In this document: one piece after another, positions 12,401 to 25,687 of the stretch
Numbering within the stretch: position 1 is the first letter of the stretch
Layout of the letters: every line of letters begins with the position of its first letter
Assembly (NCBI GenBank): GCA_013397865.1
Contig: VZTI01005057.1
Location: 124,001-188,000, forward strand
Length of the DNA: 64,000 nucleotides
Origin: Struthidea cinerea
Lineage: Eukaryota; Chordata; Aves; Passeriformes; Corcoracidae
Direction of reading: 5' to 3'
The notes under the pieces: generated by a model
Told to the model about the DNA's origin: nothing
The model's database searches: none
Seen by the model: only the letters and a program-made list of their open reading frames with translations
Program-made: the position numbers and the translations under genes

Positions 12401-15400
12401 GTCAAGGCAGCAATAAATATTATCTGCCAATTGCAACACAACTGGTAAAAATAAAGTTAAAATTTCTAATGCTGTTGTCTATGGTTTAATTTTTTCTTAA
12501 TTTTAATTAAAAACTTTTTTAATTTATTTCCTTGTTATACTACAATGTAGTAATTCCCTGGGGTGCTTTCTGAAACACACGACTATCCAACAATTGTTAG
12601 CAATTGATAGACCACAGGTTCTGGCATTTTTTTCTTTCTTCCTGAGATTATCCATATCAGAGTGTAGTTTCAATTTCTCTGTTATCTCCAACTTTGCAAA
12701 CATTTGTTTTCTATTACTATTCTGTGCAGCAAGAGGAGGAGGGAGAGGGAGGAAACCCAAACCAACAGATACTTCTTTGCATTAGGTTAAACATAATCGA
12801 AAATTAATTTAATTTAAAGGAACAGAAGAATGTAATAATATACTCTTGGAAAAAAATAGTAGAACTATTTTTTCCAGCCATACTCTTGCATCATCTAAAT
12901 CATATACATTTATAGTTCTCCGTGGTTACATAAGTTCATCCCTGTTGACTGATGCAATGAATGTGTTGATGAATACACTTAAAAGATACACAGTCCTTCT
13001 TACACAGAATGTTTTCCTTCTGAAAGGATACTCTGCTGTATGTGGCCTTACTGTTCACTTTTTTTTTTTGTCTTAAAAGCATGTGCCAGGCATCCAGTAA
13101 TTTGTTTTTCCTCTATTTGCAACTGAGCTGCCTGGCCCCATTTCAGAATAGTGTGATTTCCAGGAACTGGCTTTGGGTTGCCATGAAATGTGTGTGAATA
13201 GCTGTGTTGTATGTCATAGCTCTTATTAACTCTAGTGCCATTGCTAATGTTTTAATGTATGCGTGTATGTGCCTTGAGGGAGTAGTTTGTGTGTTTTACT
13301 AGCGTGATACACAAAAATACTCCCTTCCTTTTGGCTCGATTATAAATTAATACATGCCATCAGGGGACCTCTTATGATGTAAAATTGTCATCTTGTGAAC
13401 GGTACGGATGAGATCCCATGAAAGTGCAGCTGAGCAGCTACCCATCCTATGAGCAAAACAAAACTCTCTCCACGCTCGCCCCTGGTGGCTTGCATTAATT
13501 TCTTATGAATAATTCACATTCCTTCATCACAGTTATTATTCCTTCCTTCATCTTTTGTTTCCCAGTTTTGAAAGGCACACCAGCCTCTGCTGTGGTGGAG
13601 TGCTCTCAGGCAAAACCTTGTCCAGCAGCCCCATGGCAGGGCTTGCTGGCACTGGGCAATGCCTGTCTGGGATGTCACACTGGCACAGGGAAGCACCCTG
13701 CGGGGTTCATAAAACTGCCAGTGACCGAATTAGTGTTTTAATTGAGAAGCTAATGGGTTAATAAGGATCCCTGAGCTTGTGCTGCTTAATGGATCTGTTG
13801 CCTGGCAACGACACCTGCCAAAATGAGGAGGTTTTGTGCTTCTGCCGCTGTGTGAATCAGGCTCTTATCTTGTGAGAGTTCAAGAAAGGGAGCTGCTCAT
13901 ATGCTGAGTCTCTAGGTCCTTCTCCACCCAGCTGGAAGTTCTGCAGGGCAAACATCAAAGGATTTCCAAGTCTGACTCCTTAATTGTAAGGCTTCCAAAG
14001 TTCAGATGCATATTTGAACTTTTTGAAGTCTCACTTTTGCCTTGTAACCCAAACAGGTCACTCGCCATTCTCCATCTGTTTTCCTGACCTGTGTTCATGT
14101 CCTTTCCTAAATCCAAATTACTTTCATTGATTTTTTAATTTTTTTTTTTCTCAGCAGGCTTCCCGTTATCCAGTTTCTTCTAAACAGCTGACCAAGCCCC
14201 CTCTAATTTGTTTGCCCTCCACCGGGAGACGTTTGTCTCTCTACCCATCAGTCTGTGTTACTCTGCTGGTATCTCCGCTCAGGGTTTGCTTTACTTTATT
14301 GCACCCCAGGAAATATTTACCTTGCCAGAGAAAGAGCAGAGCACAAAGTTGAGGTCACCTGACTCAACAGAGGCTATCTGTTGGCTTTGGTGGGGTTTTT
14401 TGAGAACTGGAGGAGAAGGTCTGCTGTTCTTATTTTCAGAACTTAGCTGTTTCTCCAAAGGCTTTGTAAATCTGTGGGGTTTTGAAAGTGTCAGTGCTCA
14501 TGCCCGAAGCCAAGGCTGGCTCTCTTTGAACACTGGTGGAAATCTCATTAGGAAATCAACAAAACTCTGTTTCACTGGTTCGAGGCAACTCAGAGTTGCA
14601 TAAATATGTTCTTTGGCATGTTAATAGGCTTTCTCACAAACACAGCATGTAGAGCAATTTCTGCTTGTGCAAGCTGTGCATTTCAGTTAAAAAGCCCATC
14701 CTGTGGCACAAGATGTTACTTTGCCAGTCTGCTTTAAAAAGATCAGTGTTGCATTGATCCTATTTCTGTGGTACTTCCCATATTCTTTGATACTTGAGCA
14801 AGATTTAAAAAAAATCTAACATTTACAAATGTATCATTGTGTGTGTATACTCCCAGAAGTATTTTTAAATCCTCCTTCCATGATTCTTTCCTGTGTTCTC
14901 TACCTGGGTCATTCAGCTTTCATTCTTGTGCTAACAGATTGTTCCGAACAGGACTACTCTATCCAGACAGCACTTGTTTTTTTTTTTTTTTTTCTTTATT
15001 CCATTCCATAGGAAAGGGAATGGTAGGGCACAGTGACATTTATTTACTTGCCTCTTTATGTCCTGTGTCATCTGGAACAACTGTAATGTGGCTTACTTAC
15101 TTTTAACAGCAAAACTACTGTGACACAATGCTCTTCAGTAAACTTTATGGGAGAAACTTTTGCTAGACAAGAGAATGGACACATAAGGTAGATGAGACAA
15201 ATGTCAGGACTTGAATTTTGCAGGTGTTGAAATAATTTCTCTGTTGTTACATCTTAATGAAATACAATACCCAATACCTGGTGGGATAGCCAAATTGTGC
15301 TATTGCACCATATTTTGTTTCTAATGCCAGTGTAGGCTATACTGTAATGGTGAAATAAGACCTTCAAATCTATTCTCTACTTTTCTGTATCTTGAGCCAA

Positions 15401-16448
15401 TTTGCTGTAGAGCGATTAAATTGTCCTTTTGTGTGGGAACAGACTTCTTTGAAAAGCTCTGTGCCTCTCATCCTGAGAGCATGGTACTAGTCTTTCTTTC
15501 AGGAAGACTGTGCTGAGATGGGGAAGGCACTAATCAGATTAGTTAATGTGATTTGTAGAAGAGGGGGAAAAGATAAGGATCAGGGGCTCCATAAGGAAGG
15601 AGTTTATAGCAGAGGATATCAGAACGCAGATCACACAAAGAAATATTTATGTCTCGTTTTATTTGGAACAGAGCAATATTGGAGTACAAAAATGAATTCC
15701 CTGCATAATGTTGAAAAGGCTGCCTTCCTTTTCAAGTAGAGCCTGCTCATCTTTTAAGTGATCAAGACATGAGTATTTATGTTCGCTGTCAGGCTAAAAC
15801 CATTACTTTGTATCAGAAAGAATTTGCATGCAGTTTTTTATTCGTTAATTAAATTACTGATGCAATTTTAAAATGCACTTTAAAGATAGTACTACAGGGT
15901 GTAATGAGTTTCTAACCAGACAATTAGGCTGAAGAAAGCCAAAGTTCATTCTTTGAATTTAATAGGCATCACCCTTACTGCAGCAGTATTTTCTTATAAC
16001 TTCTCACCAAACTCTTGTTTACAATTCTCTGTACCACCTGACTTTAACTCTACATGCACTACATGAGGTGCTGGGAGAGCTCTCTATGGGGCAAGATTTA
16101 CCAGGGATTTCTTAAATCTTCTTAAAGATTCAGAAATCTGGAGCAGTGGGACTCTAGTGGTTAAAAGGAAAGAATGGTGAAAATATCTCTTTCTTCCACA
16201 GAGATGCTGGAATTGGATACTTAAAAATTGTCTTCAGCTATTTATGCTGTGGACAAGCCTTTCTGTATGTGTGTATACATATACAAATAAGAAAGTATGT
16301 ACATCTATATGCATACCTCTTGTTTATCACTTAACATATTCTAGCAGCATGCCAGACAATCCAAAGGCTCAGGTCCATGCTCAGGTCCCGAAGAGTGATA
16401 CTGTTTGGAGAATGTACCAAAGCATGGAACGGGCAACAGAGAACTTGA
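9490..16448. other. Single-copy DNA between CR1 copies
   Basis: I see no gene or transposon over these 7 kb. Low-complexity patches include a T/G-rich tract (about 9688-9738), a polypyrimidine run (10797-10830), a T run at 13058-13067, a T run at 14136-14149 and a 17-T run at 14977-14993. The longest frame, 12031-12489 (152 codons, plus), is K/N-rich in the middle with no recognised domain. By a rough stop-frequency estimate for about 39% GC, roughly 0.3 frames of that length are expected by chance in a window this size. A 13-bp palindrome at 13797 is listed separately. Confidence 0.5.
13797..13809. promoter_or_regulatory. X-box-like palindrome (RFX-type site)
   Basis: The 13-mer GTTGCCTGGCAAC is a perfect inverted repeat (GTTGCC / GGCAAC) with one central base. 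RFX transcription factors are known to bind paired GTTGCC half-sites with a short or absent spacer, so this matches a strong X-box. It lies in non-coding DNA with no visible gene nearby. Binding is inferred only from the motif. Confidence 0.4.
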
Positions 16449-16765
16449 GAACAGTTGGGTTTGGAAGGGACCATCTGGTCAAACCCCCAAGCTCATGGGG
16501 GTCACCTAGAGCTGTTCTCCCAAGACTTTGTCCAGACAGCTTTTGAATTTCTCCAAGAATGGAGACTTCATCACCTCTCTGAGCAGCCTCTGCCAGTGCG
16601 TGGTCACCCTCACTGTGACCAAATGTTTCTTGATGTTCACGGGGAAACATCACTTCCCTTCACCTGCTGGCAATACTTCGTGTAATGCAGTACAAGATGC
16701 CATTTTCCTTTCTTGAGGTGAGGGCACCTTGCTGGCACCTGGTGGCTTCACCAGGACAGGAGGCA
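16449..16765 (-). mobile_element. Short CR1 LINE fragment, minus strand, internally deleted
   Basis: The fragment starts with the inverted CR1 3' UTR ('ttgggtttggaagggacca'). It continues through the segment complementary to the ORF2 end ('tctctgagcagcctctgcc', 'cactgtgaccaaatgtttc') to about 16655. It then jumps straight to a stretch resembling 'cctgctggc..tgcagtacaagatgcc', which in a complete CR1 lies about 300 bases further into ORF2. The terminal ATTCTGTG repeats are not recognisable. The element is highly diverged and both edges are uncertain by tens of bases. Confidence 0.8.
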
Positions 16766-17929
16766 CATGAGGTTCACTTCTGCAAAGCTGCCTTCCAACA
16801 TCATTTCATGTCGCCTTCTCATTAGAAACGTCTCCTAGAATTGTCTAGGGATGGTGCTTTGCCTAGACTGGGATATTGCACTTGCATCATAGTCACTTCT
16901 TTCCTGTTTGCCTTCTGAACTGGAAGGAGAATGTTTAGTTTGATTGCTCCGGGCTCTGTATTCCATGTCTTTTAACTAGATGTCTAATTAGATTGCTTAA
17001 AAATAAAGTTTCTCTGGGCTCTCATGTGAAAATAGAGCCCTTTAAGTGTTTTTATACTTCTGGATTTTAAGAGGAAAGAGTTCTATGTGCCTGTTGCTAC
17101 TCCATTGTTCAGTATGGATGACAAAGTAGTGGGAAAAAAAGTTTCATGTATCCTGGTGGTGGCAATCCCCTTCTCCTGCTCTCTGGGCATGGAATAATGC
17201 ACTATCTTGTTGGGGTAGAAAAGTAATGATAACTTGAATTCTGCCTCTCTTTTCTGAGGAAGTCCTGACAAAAAATTTAGTATTTGGTCCTCTAAACCAT
17301 AGCATGTGTTCTTCCACAAGGGTCATATCTGATGGCAACCACATTGCTCTGATAGATGCAGAATGTGCTTAATGATAGATTTTGATAAAGTTATCGGGAA
17401 TTATGAACTTGGTTTTACCTATAGCACTGCAGAACAACAGCTTCTTCAAGGACTAAAATTGTTGTGCTTCAGGGTAAAAAAAATTGGTAATAGCTTTAGC
17501 ATGTTATTTGCAATGTAATAGTTTTATGTCATTGTTAACTTGAAATGTTTTGGACCTGAATTCTTACCATTCATATTTAAGTTTTATAGAAAGTATACTA
17601 ATGCTTTCTAATTCTCTTCTTATAATCCGACATTAAGGAAACAAATTCCATGAAAGCACTAGAGGGTATTTAGCAACCAGTCAGAAACCTGACCTGAATG
17701 TTATTTGCATTTAAATATTGTAAAACATATACAATTGGAGTCCAAGAGAATTCTTGAATTAGAGAATTTAAACTCTGTAGGCTTTTAGGCTCATTTCTGC
17801 TAACCGTGAAACAGGGTGCCAGCAACCTTATCAATGAGAGGAGCCTCATGCCTGCATTTGTCTTCACTTTTAACACTTGGAAACACATGTTGGAACAATG
17901 TGTCATTTAGAGCTGGGTGAAATAGCTGA
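16766..17929. other. Single-copy non-coding DNA
   Basis: No gene or mobile element is recognised. Open frames are under 80 codons and show no domains. Confidence 0.5.
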
Positions 17930-18545
17930 TGCTCACTCTCCCGGGAGCCAGAAGTGGAAACAGAAACCTTCTTTGTGCCCAGTTTTGGACAGGGATTTCA
18001 ACAGAGACCTCCCACTTTCAATGAACTGAGATGAACTCCCCAGCAGCCTCTGGGCTCAGCAGGTTTGGGCTTTCTGGGGTCTGTGCCACTTTTGTGTAGA
18101 AACTAAAGAGTCAGGTGACTCCCTCGGGTGTGTCTAAACGGGTGATTAGGGCCCTCCCCTCCAGCTGCTGGAGCAGTTCTTTACAGAAGGTGGAAAGTTT
18201 TGACCCAGGCATCTTTCTGGTGGAGAAGATGGGGACCTGGGGCTCCCATAGCCTGGTTTGCCACTCAGAGTTTTACATAAAGAATTGGGGAGCAAAAGAT
18301 GTGTGTTTGGTCCCCAAGGGACCCGTGTGCTTCAGCACAGTGAGATGTGGCTGGAGGTAGCAGCACCCTCTGACCCGTTGCTGGGACTGCAGTGCAGGCA
18401 CATCCCAAGACATCACCTCACACATCATGTGGGAGAGGAAGGGGCCACTACCAGTCCCATGGGTCACTCCTCCTTTTGCTCCCCAAGCTGTTTCAGTCAG
18501 AGTCCCGCAGGGCTTTCCCAGCTGGATGAAATGCTTTGTGCCTCT
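17930..18545. other. GC-richer block of unknown nature
   Basis: About 600 bases stand out as clearly less AT-rich than their neighbours, and the composition returns to AT-rich DNA after 18545. Overlapping frames of 80-100 codons exist on both strands (plus 18258-18560, minus 18273-18563), but none shows a known domain or a convincing splice boundary. It could be a very old repeat, a lost exon-bearing segment or simply compositional variation. I do not assign a function. Confidence 0.3.
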
Positions 18546-20499
18546 GCTTTCTTTCATTAACACTAGCTAAAAATAAAAACCTGAAAGAACATTTAAATTA
18601 AGGTTGGGTCGAATCTTCTCCCTCCCCCCTCCCCCTTTCTTCCTTCATCTGTTAGGCTAAGAAATCAATTATTTGCACAGCCTCAGTATCAGGAGAGAGA
18701 TCTTCTATTACTATTTCCTATGCTGAAGAGCTTATTATGACTACATAGGGGTTATTGTATTCAGAAGCAAAGGGATTACAAATATCTCAATGTCTTCTAT
18801 AGCTGCTAGTAATTATTTTTCCTTCCAGCTATGTTACAGCCATTAAAGTTCATGTTTAGGTTACAACGTTCCCTGTGTGAATGTTTGCTTTTAATTAATA
18901 GAGGGATGTGCTGGGCTTGTCCTTCCACAGTGTAGACCCTAAACCTGTCAGAAACAGCTTACAGTAATGGAAGAGCTCTGAAAAGCTCTTTCCTGTGATA
19001 AATGTGGCTGGAATTCCTTGATTTCCTCATCACTAGCCAAAGATATGAATGCTTGGGGGGGTTTTGTCCTACAGGCTGTATTAGATAACTTTGTTACCCT
19101 CGGCATGAAATGCAGCCCCTGACTTTTGACAGCTGCCTGTATGTTTTTCAAGCCGGCAAAGAAATACCTGCTAACAAGCAAGCAGCAGCATAGTTAAAAT
19201 TCAGTGTAGATCATAGCTGCAAACATGCTGAGGGTAAAAGGGCTGCAGCCACTTCAGCTCGCTGTTCCATAACAAACTACAGAGCTTCTAAGAGAACCAA
19301 ATGTCCTGGCTCTTCTCCCCCACTGTGGAAATGCTCTCCCCCTCCCTCCCCTTCCTTTCTGTAGGGGTGAGAAAACCTCACTGCAATCTAAACATTTGCT
19401 GATATCATCTGTCATAAATAATCCCCAGAAAAATATTAAGAGAGAGGAGAGAACAGCAAACCTCAAACCAGTGTTTAGGCCATAAAGGCCAAAAGCATTT
19501 GTGTTTGTTTCAAGATAGTGGAGACCAGAGTGGAGGTCTGGTATTTTGCTGGTGACCGCTGAAGAAGAGGGATTTGGCTGCTGGCAGAACATAAAGCAAA
19601 GCTGACAACAAAGCTTTCCTTTCATGCTATCCAAATGAACACATTTCTAATCTGAAATTCAAATACTTGACAACAGAGAGCCTGTGAGTTGGGCTTTGAA
19701 TAGGAAATTGCTTCATGGTTTTAGCATAATGAATTAGGCAGTTAGAGTAAATCCATTTAGAAGGCATAGAATGCTTTCACATGCCTTGTAAAAGCTAAAA
19801 AACCCCTACTAATTTCCTAAATTTCTCATGACTTGCAAAATGTCTAAGTGTTCTGTGCAAATGTGGTTGTGCATGTTATGTTTGGCTTATTGCAGCTATG
19901 TAGTTTGACTCTTCTATTTTACAACACACTGATTATTTAGATAAGATTGTACCTTAATTAAAAGCCATAAATAACAGCTAGGATATTCTTTGAAAACCAG
20001 CGCTCTCACCAATAACCAGAGTACATTAATTAGTCCTGACACTCTGTTCTGGTCAATTACTATTACACATTCTGGAGATGCAGTATTAGGCTGAGAAAAC
20101 AGCTGGGGTGGAGTCACACCAAGAAAATCAATAGAGGGATTCTCTGAACTGTTAGCTGTGTACTGACAGTGGCAGCTTCAGTCTCATGTTTTGGACAACA
20201 CTGGACCCATTCTATGTGGCAGTCTTCATAACCCTGCAAGGGGACCAGACTGAGGCAGTGTCACAGGTAGCATAAGGAGAGATGCTGTAACAGAACAGAG
20301 AGTGAGAAGCTGTTGTTTCTTTTGTGCATATGTCTGACCTTGGAAATCATTTGTCAGGCCTCCTGGGAACTCAGAGTTCCTTGTTCTGTGGTTTGCTTAA
20401 GCAAACAATTGCAAACAGTACCACTCGTAAAGCCAAGGTTAAATGCATTCCAGTCGTGTTTTCAAAAAGGACCTGCCTCTTTTTTCTTGTTTTCTGTCG

Positions 20500-20530
20500 G
20501 GGTTTTTTTTGGTTTGGTGTTTNTTTTGGG

Positions 20531-20568
<38 letters not shown>

Positions 20569-20590
20569 CCTTTCCTTTTTTTCTTTCCTT
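20500..20590. repeat. Poly-T tract with an ambiguous base
   Basis: A G/T-rich lead contains a single N at 20523 and is followed by an uninterrupted run of 36 T (20533-20568), then a C/T-rich tail. Long homopolymers of this kind are hard to sequence, and the N shows that the assembly was uncertain here. The true length is unknown. Confidence 0.9.
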
Positions 20591-21647
20591 TTTGTGATAG
20601 CCCTCAGAATGTTCTTAATATTTTGGAGAAGATGTTCGAGTCCTTGTTTTTAACCTTGTGTTTTGCTGCAATGGTTAAGCTTAAGAAGGCAACTGAGTTT
20701 ATGAGCAACTGCATAGGGGCTTTCTAACATAAGCATACAAACAGATAATAAGGCATGACATTCTTGTATTCAGAAGCATACTAGCTATCACAGCAAACCC
20801 ACTTTTGTTTCCCATGGAAAAAGACTGAGTAAATAAATGGATTTTATTTTATCGCATAGTTTTTAACTTTGCCATCAGAGATACCATGCTACAATGAAAT
20901 AGTTCTTTGGCTTGGCATACTGATAAAAGAACTATGATGGATTATTTTACAAAGAGTTTTTTTAATCATTAATGTGTGTCAAGCACCTAATTAATGTTTA
21001 CAGTTAGGAATGTAAAGGAAATATGTCCTCACTTTCTCACAGCTGCTAAAATATGAATAGGTCTTTTTAGGTCCTTGGAGATGCATACTGAATATATGTA
21101 TACAAGCATCTGAATGTATGTATGATGAATTAAACTGAGAAACACCGACATTTAAATGCATTAAAGCTATACTGAGTTGGAATAATAATTATCACCACCA
21201 GCACAACATAAATATTTTAAACTACTGTACTCATGCAGTAGTCACAGAGGCACCAGGCTGAATTTATCAAAAACCAATTCTGAATGGCACCTCTCGCAAA
21301 ATAATGGGATATGGAAAGGAGGCATCTTCAAATCATTAATACAAAGGAAAACTGAAGCCTGCATTATAGACTTGTTCTTAGGTGCCAACACAAATAATAG
21401 GTTTCCAAATCAGGCCTTTCTGTATACAAGATGTCATAAACATCAAGCAATGCAGCTGAGATCTGCCCTGCTGCCAGACAGGCTACTGCTTGAGTCAGTC
21501 CACTACATCAGAGAGGGGTATTCAGATGTTTCCACTTAAGAATTAGCTGAGAGAAAAAAATATATTTTTATATTTTTAACTTATATTGTGATGTATGGTA
21601 TTGTATACTATGTTGGAACCAAAAACATAATCTATGAAAGAATTAAA

Positions 21648-21686
21648 GATATATATATATATGTTTATATATACACATATATATAT
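21648..21686. repeat. AT-dinucleotide microsatellite
   Basis: Imperfect runs of alternating A and T, interrupted by GTTT and ACAC, form a short AT-rich microsatellite in otherwise unique DNA. Confidence 0.75.
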
Positions 21687-24600
21687 GCACTCTCAAATTA
21701 TAGCAAGATGTCAAAATTTGTTATTTCTCAACTGTGAAGGAATTTCTGTTTTACCAGGGCAAACAGAATTTTTCATTGATTTCTACCAAGTGCTATTCTT
21801 TGTGAATGCATGTTCATGCCAAAATCTCACTGAAATCTATGAAATTATTTGGTGGGCATGGAGAATTTTGCCTATATGTGAACTTTGGGACTAAATCTAG
21901 AATCTGATGCTCTGATGCAATATGAAGTTTCTTTAGTCATGAGGGCATTGTTTAATTGAGGTAAAAAGTGATAAAAAGTACTAAAAGCTTGAGTGTGAAA
22001 GAAGAAACATTGAATGAGATAAAGGTATTCTGCTTAGAAAGAACTCTTTGGAGGAGAACTGATGACTACTATTGCAGCACGAAATAACAAGATGAACCAG
22101 CCCCAGGTACTGATTGCTGTTGAAAAATAGTGACTAATTTCTGCCTTCTTAACTCTAGATTCTTCAGCTTTGACTCAGATTGCTGAAGAATCACTGTGTG
22201 CTTTCCTTTGTTTCTTGCTTGCAAAGTGTGAAAAAGTGAAGAAAAAAACCAGATTACAGTCTTTCCATTCCACCTGAAAGAAATAATTCCCTCTTCTGAT
22301 CTAGTTTATAAATCATTTGTAGTAAAATTGCTGTGTAAAAATGCCTCCAGTGACACCAGACAAAATGCAGTACTGTTACGCTGCCTAAATCACGGTATCA
22401 TATTTTGGAGATGCCTGTGAAGCACAGGGTGTGTACATAGTGTAACTCTGTAGCTCTTCTCACTGGAAGATCTGGGTTGCATTGTTTAGAGGTACAGTGT
22501 AAGATCTGAACCCCTGCAAAAGCTTTGAGCCAAATATCTGTCATCTTGATCCTGCCCCTCTCTGAAGCATGAATTACACCACTTCTTTGTAATGACATTT
22601 GATAACCTTGAGAAGGGGAGAAGCTATTTAAATTATGACAGATATCCAGTTTAATTGAAAGTTATCAGTGATGACCAGGAGTTTGCTCTGCACTCTTAAA
22701 GTAAAATGTGACTCCGGCCTCCAGCATATTTTGGTGGTTGTTATGAGGGGTTATAATGGTACAGAACTTCCACGCAGCACCTGCAGTGGGACAACATTCT
22801 CCCAGATGCCTTAGGCCCCTTTCACAATGTGGTGAGCTCTTTATGCAGGAAAAGATAAAGGGCTGCCTTTCACAAATGTGAGCTCCAGCAGTTGATCTCA
22901 GGTCAACCATCTCATTTCATGGATAAGACAGAATTGCAACGTATCGTTTCATAAATGAGAAACATAAAAAATTTTAATTACTGAATTTGCACTATTACAT
23001 TTTTCTCTCCCAAAAATATCTCCAAAACCAAAGAAACAGGCATGTTTTTCATAAATTGACAACAGTGATTTTTAATGTTGCAATGTGAAGATTTTTGGCA
23101 GACATAAGTGCTAGAATAGTCATGGATAAAAGTTTAAAAATATCATAAACTGATTTAACACACACAATGTATTAAAAGCAAATCCTCAGAAACTGTCTCA
23201 AATGGGAAATAAAAAATTTATCTTCTTATTAAAGATTCAGAATAGAAGGCAAATTTATATTGCAGCAACTGTCTTTCTTCTCTTCCTTGACTCTGTCTAT
23301 ATTAGGAAATATTTGATCTCATTTCTTCTGCTGATGCTTACAAATGCAGCCAGCTGTTAACCTTAAGTTTAAATTCTCTTATACTGCATTTAGGTTTCAA
23401 AATTATCACATGAGAAAGGAAGCTCCTTAAATGCAGCCTATCCTCTGAGTGAAATATGAGCAGAGTTGAAATGCACTTTGATTACGCTAAGGTGCTAAAG
23501 CAGGCTGAAGTGAGATCCAATAAAGTAACCTTCTCAGCAACTTCAGTGCAGTGGTAAACCACTGCTTTCCCAAACGGATTAATTTGTGGAAGGGAACACT
23601 TTTACTGTCTGCTAATTTTCAGATATGTCTAATTGCTTGGAAATCAAATACTTTCTGTAGCAAAGAAAGATACAGGAAATGCTGTTAAATAATTAAAGCA
23701 TAAAGGTTATGCACAAATGTCAAATCAATAAGGACAGTAAACATGGTTTATCAACCATGCCAAGTACATTTTTTCTGTTGCAAAATGTAAATAGGTTTAG
23801 AATAGAGTGGTCTGGTGGGATGATGGATAGGATACCCATAACAGTTTAATTAACTCCAGTTTCCTACATGTTAAAGGTTTCTTCAGTCCACTGGTTTATG
23901 TAACAAACCCTCTTAGGATTTCATTAGCCATTGCTCAATATGAACTGTAGAATGCTGTCTTAAGGGGTTACATTTTGTCCTGCTCTTCTGTTGAGCTAAA
24001 AGTCTTATCACACTACTATTACTGTTTTCTCTAAAAATATGCAAATATTTAAAAGTATCAGCTGAGGATATTGGCTTGGTATTTTGCTTTTTATTATCAG
24101 GAAATAAAAGGTAACAACTTCTAACAGTGAAATGCAAATGCTCCTTTAACTGCACATAATTGGTTTACTTTTTTGTGTTTTCTTTGGTTTTTTTGGTTTT
24201 GTTTTTTGGAAGGGAGGTATGTTCAGGGATTTGGATTCTTTATGTTGATAGGAGGAGGAAAAATTGCTTTTGTTTTGTGACTCAGAAGATATGATTAAAA
24301 GAAAATCTACACTTCACATTGCAATAAATTTCAGGCTTTTTAGCTTTTTTTGTAGTACATTGGGTATTTTTCTTTACACCTTTTTGTCTGATGAAGAGCA
24401 TTCACTGTTCTATTTTAAATGAAGAAATTCTTCCATTCTGAAAGCAAAAACTCTGAAGCTGGGGCAACATGTTCTAGCCATGCCTACTAAGGTTTTTTTT
24501 TTTCCCTATAGGAAGGAAAACATAAATCAGCTTGTATTCAATTTGGCTTCAGACAATTAAATTTATCATTAGGAAATAAAAGGGTTATTTAGCCTTTAAC

Positions 24601-25687
24601 CTCAATAGAATAGCTTAATTTTAAGTTTAGAGCACAGAGATTTTTTAAAGCCTTTTTATTTAAAACAAAAAGCTATCTAATTTTTCATGTTGCCCATTTA
24701 GGACTGTAACACATGAAAACATCACATACAACCTCAGTTAATAATGATCTATTTTCTTACAGAAGCAGGCAGTAATAATGCTCATTAACACCATTTTCTA
24801 ATGTTCCTGTGGGAAATGCTATCAAGCTCTCTGTTTAGGACTTATTTCAATTAAATTAACAACAGCTGACCTGCCTTGTACACAGGATACTTTAAGCAAG
24901 TGCAGTTTGATTCTGTAATGGCATTTTCTTTTAAGATGAATATATGACAACTGTATTTGGTATGCCTTGGAAATGACTTTCAAAAACATCCACTGTCAGT
25001 ACATTTTAAAATTGCTCTTTTAAGATGCTTCGTAGTCTCCCGACTGAGTCAGACATGCATGACTATCCTTACAAACAATGATTTAGAGGAAGAAATTCGA
25101 CACTCAAGATTTTCTGCTTCCATTTCTCAATAATTTTGTGCTTTCCTTGCCCTCTGCAGTGTTATCAGTCATCCGTGTCCCAGGGGAAATACTACAGGCT
25201 TGAGGTTAAATTAAAGTTCTATCTCCAGTGATTGTCTTCAGCAAACCCTGTACATTCCCAAACAAACCTTATCTGCATTGAATGCAGCCTTAAATGCCAA
25301 GGGACAACAGGGGAAGCTCTCTTCCTTGTTGACATGAGTGCTAAGATTAATATAGAATACTGTTTGAAAAGGAGAAAAGGTAACTAAGCTTAAAAATAAA
25401 TTGTACATAAATTAACTTATTAATCAGAACGGTGCTCTGAGTTAGAGATTAGTTTGTGAGAAACATTACCAGCCATCATATGCTACCTGAGAGAAAAAAA
25501 AATAAAACGTAGACTCAGAAAAAAGTGTTGCTACTACATCTGTCTTAGTTTTGCTAATTAAAAAATCAAGCCTTTTTGTGTGCTGCATGTGGGACTTTTA
25601 TGGATATAACTTAAGGAATTCCCTGGCTCAAAAGATGGCTTTCTGTGGGTTTATCAAATAAAAGCAGCACAAAATAAACTAATTCAG

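Larger units (their letters stand above)
18546..25687. other. Long repeat-free AT-rich stretch
   Basis: About 7 kb without recognisable mobile elements. It contains a poly-T tract (listed separately), an AT-dinucleotide tract (21648-21686) and a T/G tract (about 24168-24210). Many TAATTA-like and TTAAT motifs occur, as is common in AT-rich DNA. The absence of CR1 or LTR debris over this length is compatible with a constrained regulatory region, but that is inference only. Confidence 0.45.

Noticed and set aside
12031..12489. A 152-codon plus-strand frame outside repeats
   Set aside because: No recognisable domain and a lysine/asparagine-rich composition. A rough estimate for about 39% GC gives around 0.3 such frames by chance in 64 kb over six frames.
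14575..14590. B-box-like GGTTCGAGGC
   Set aside because: No A box or cloverleaf upstream within 50-60 bases. Most likely chance.
14208..14603. A 131-codon plus-strand frame
   Set aside because: No known motif, no splice or promoter context, and within chance length. Not called a gene.
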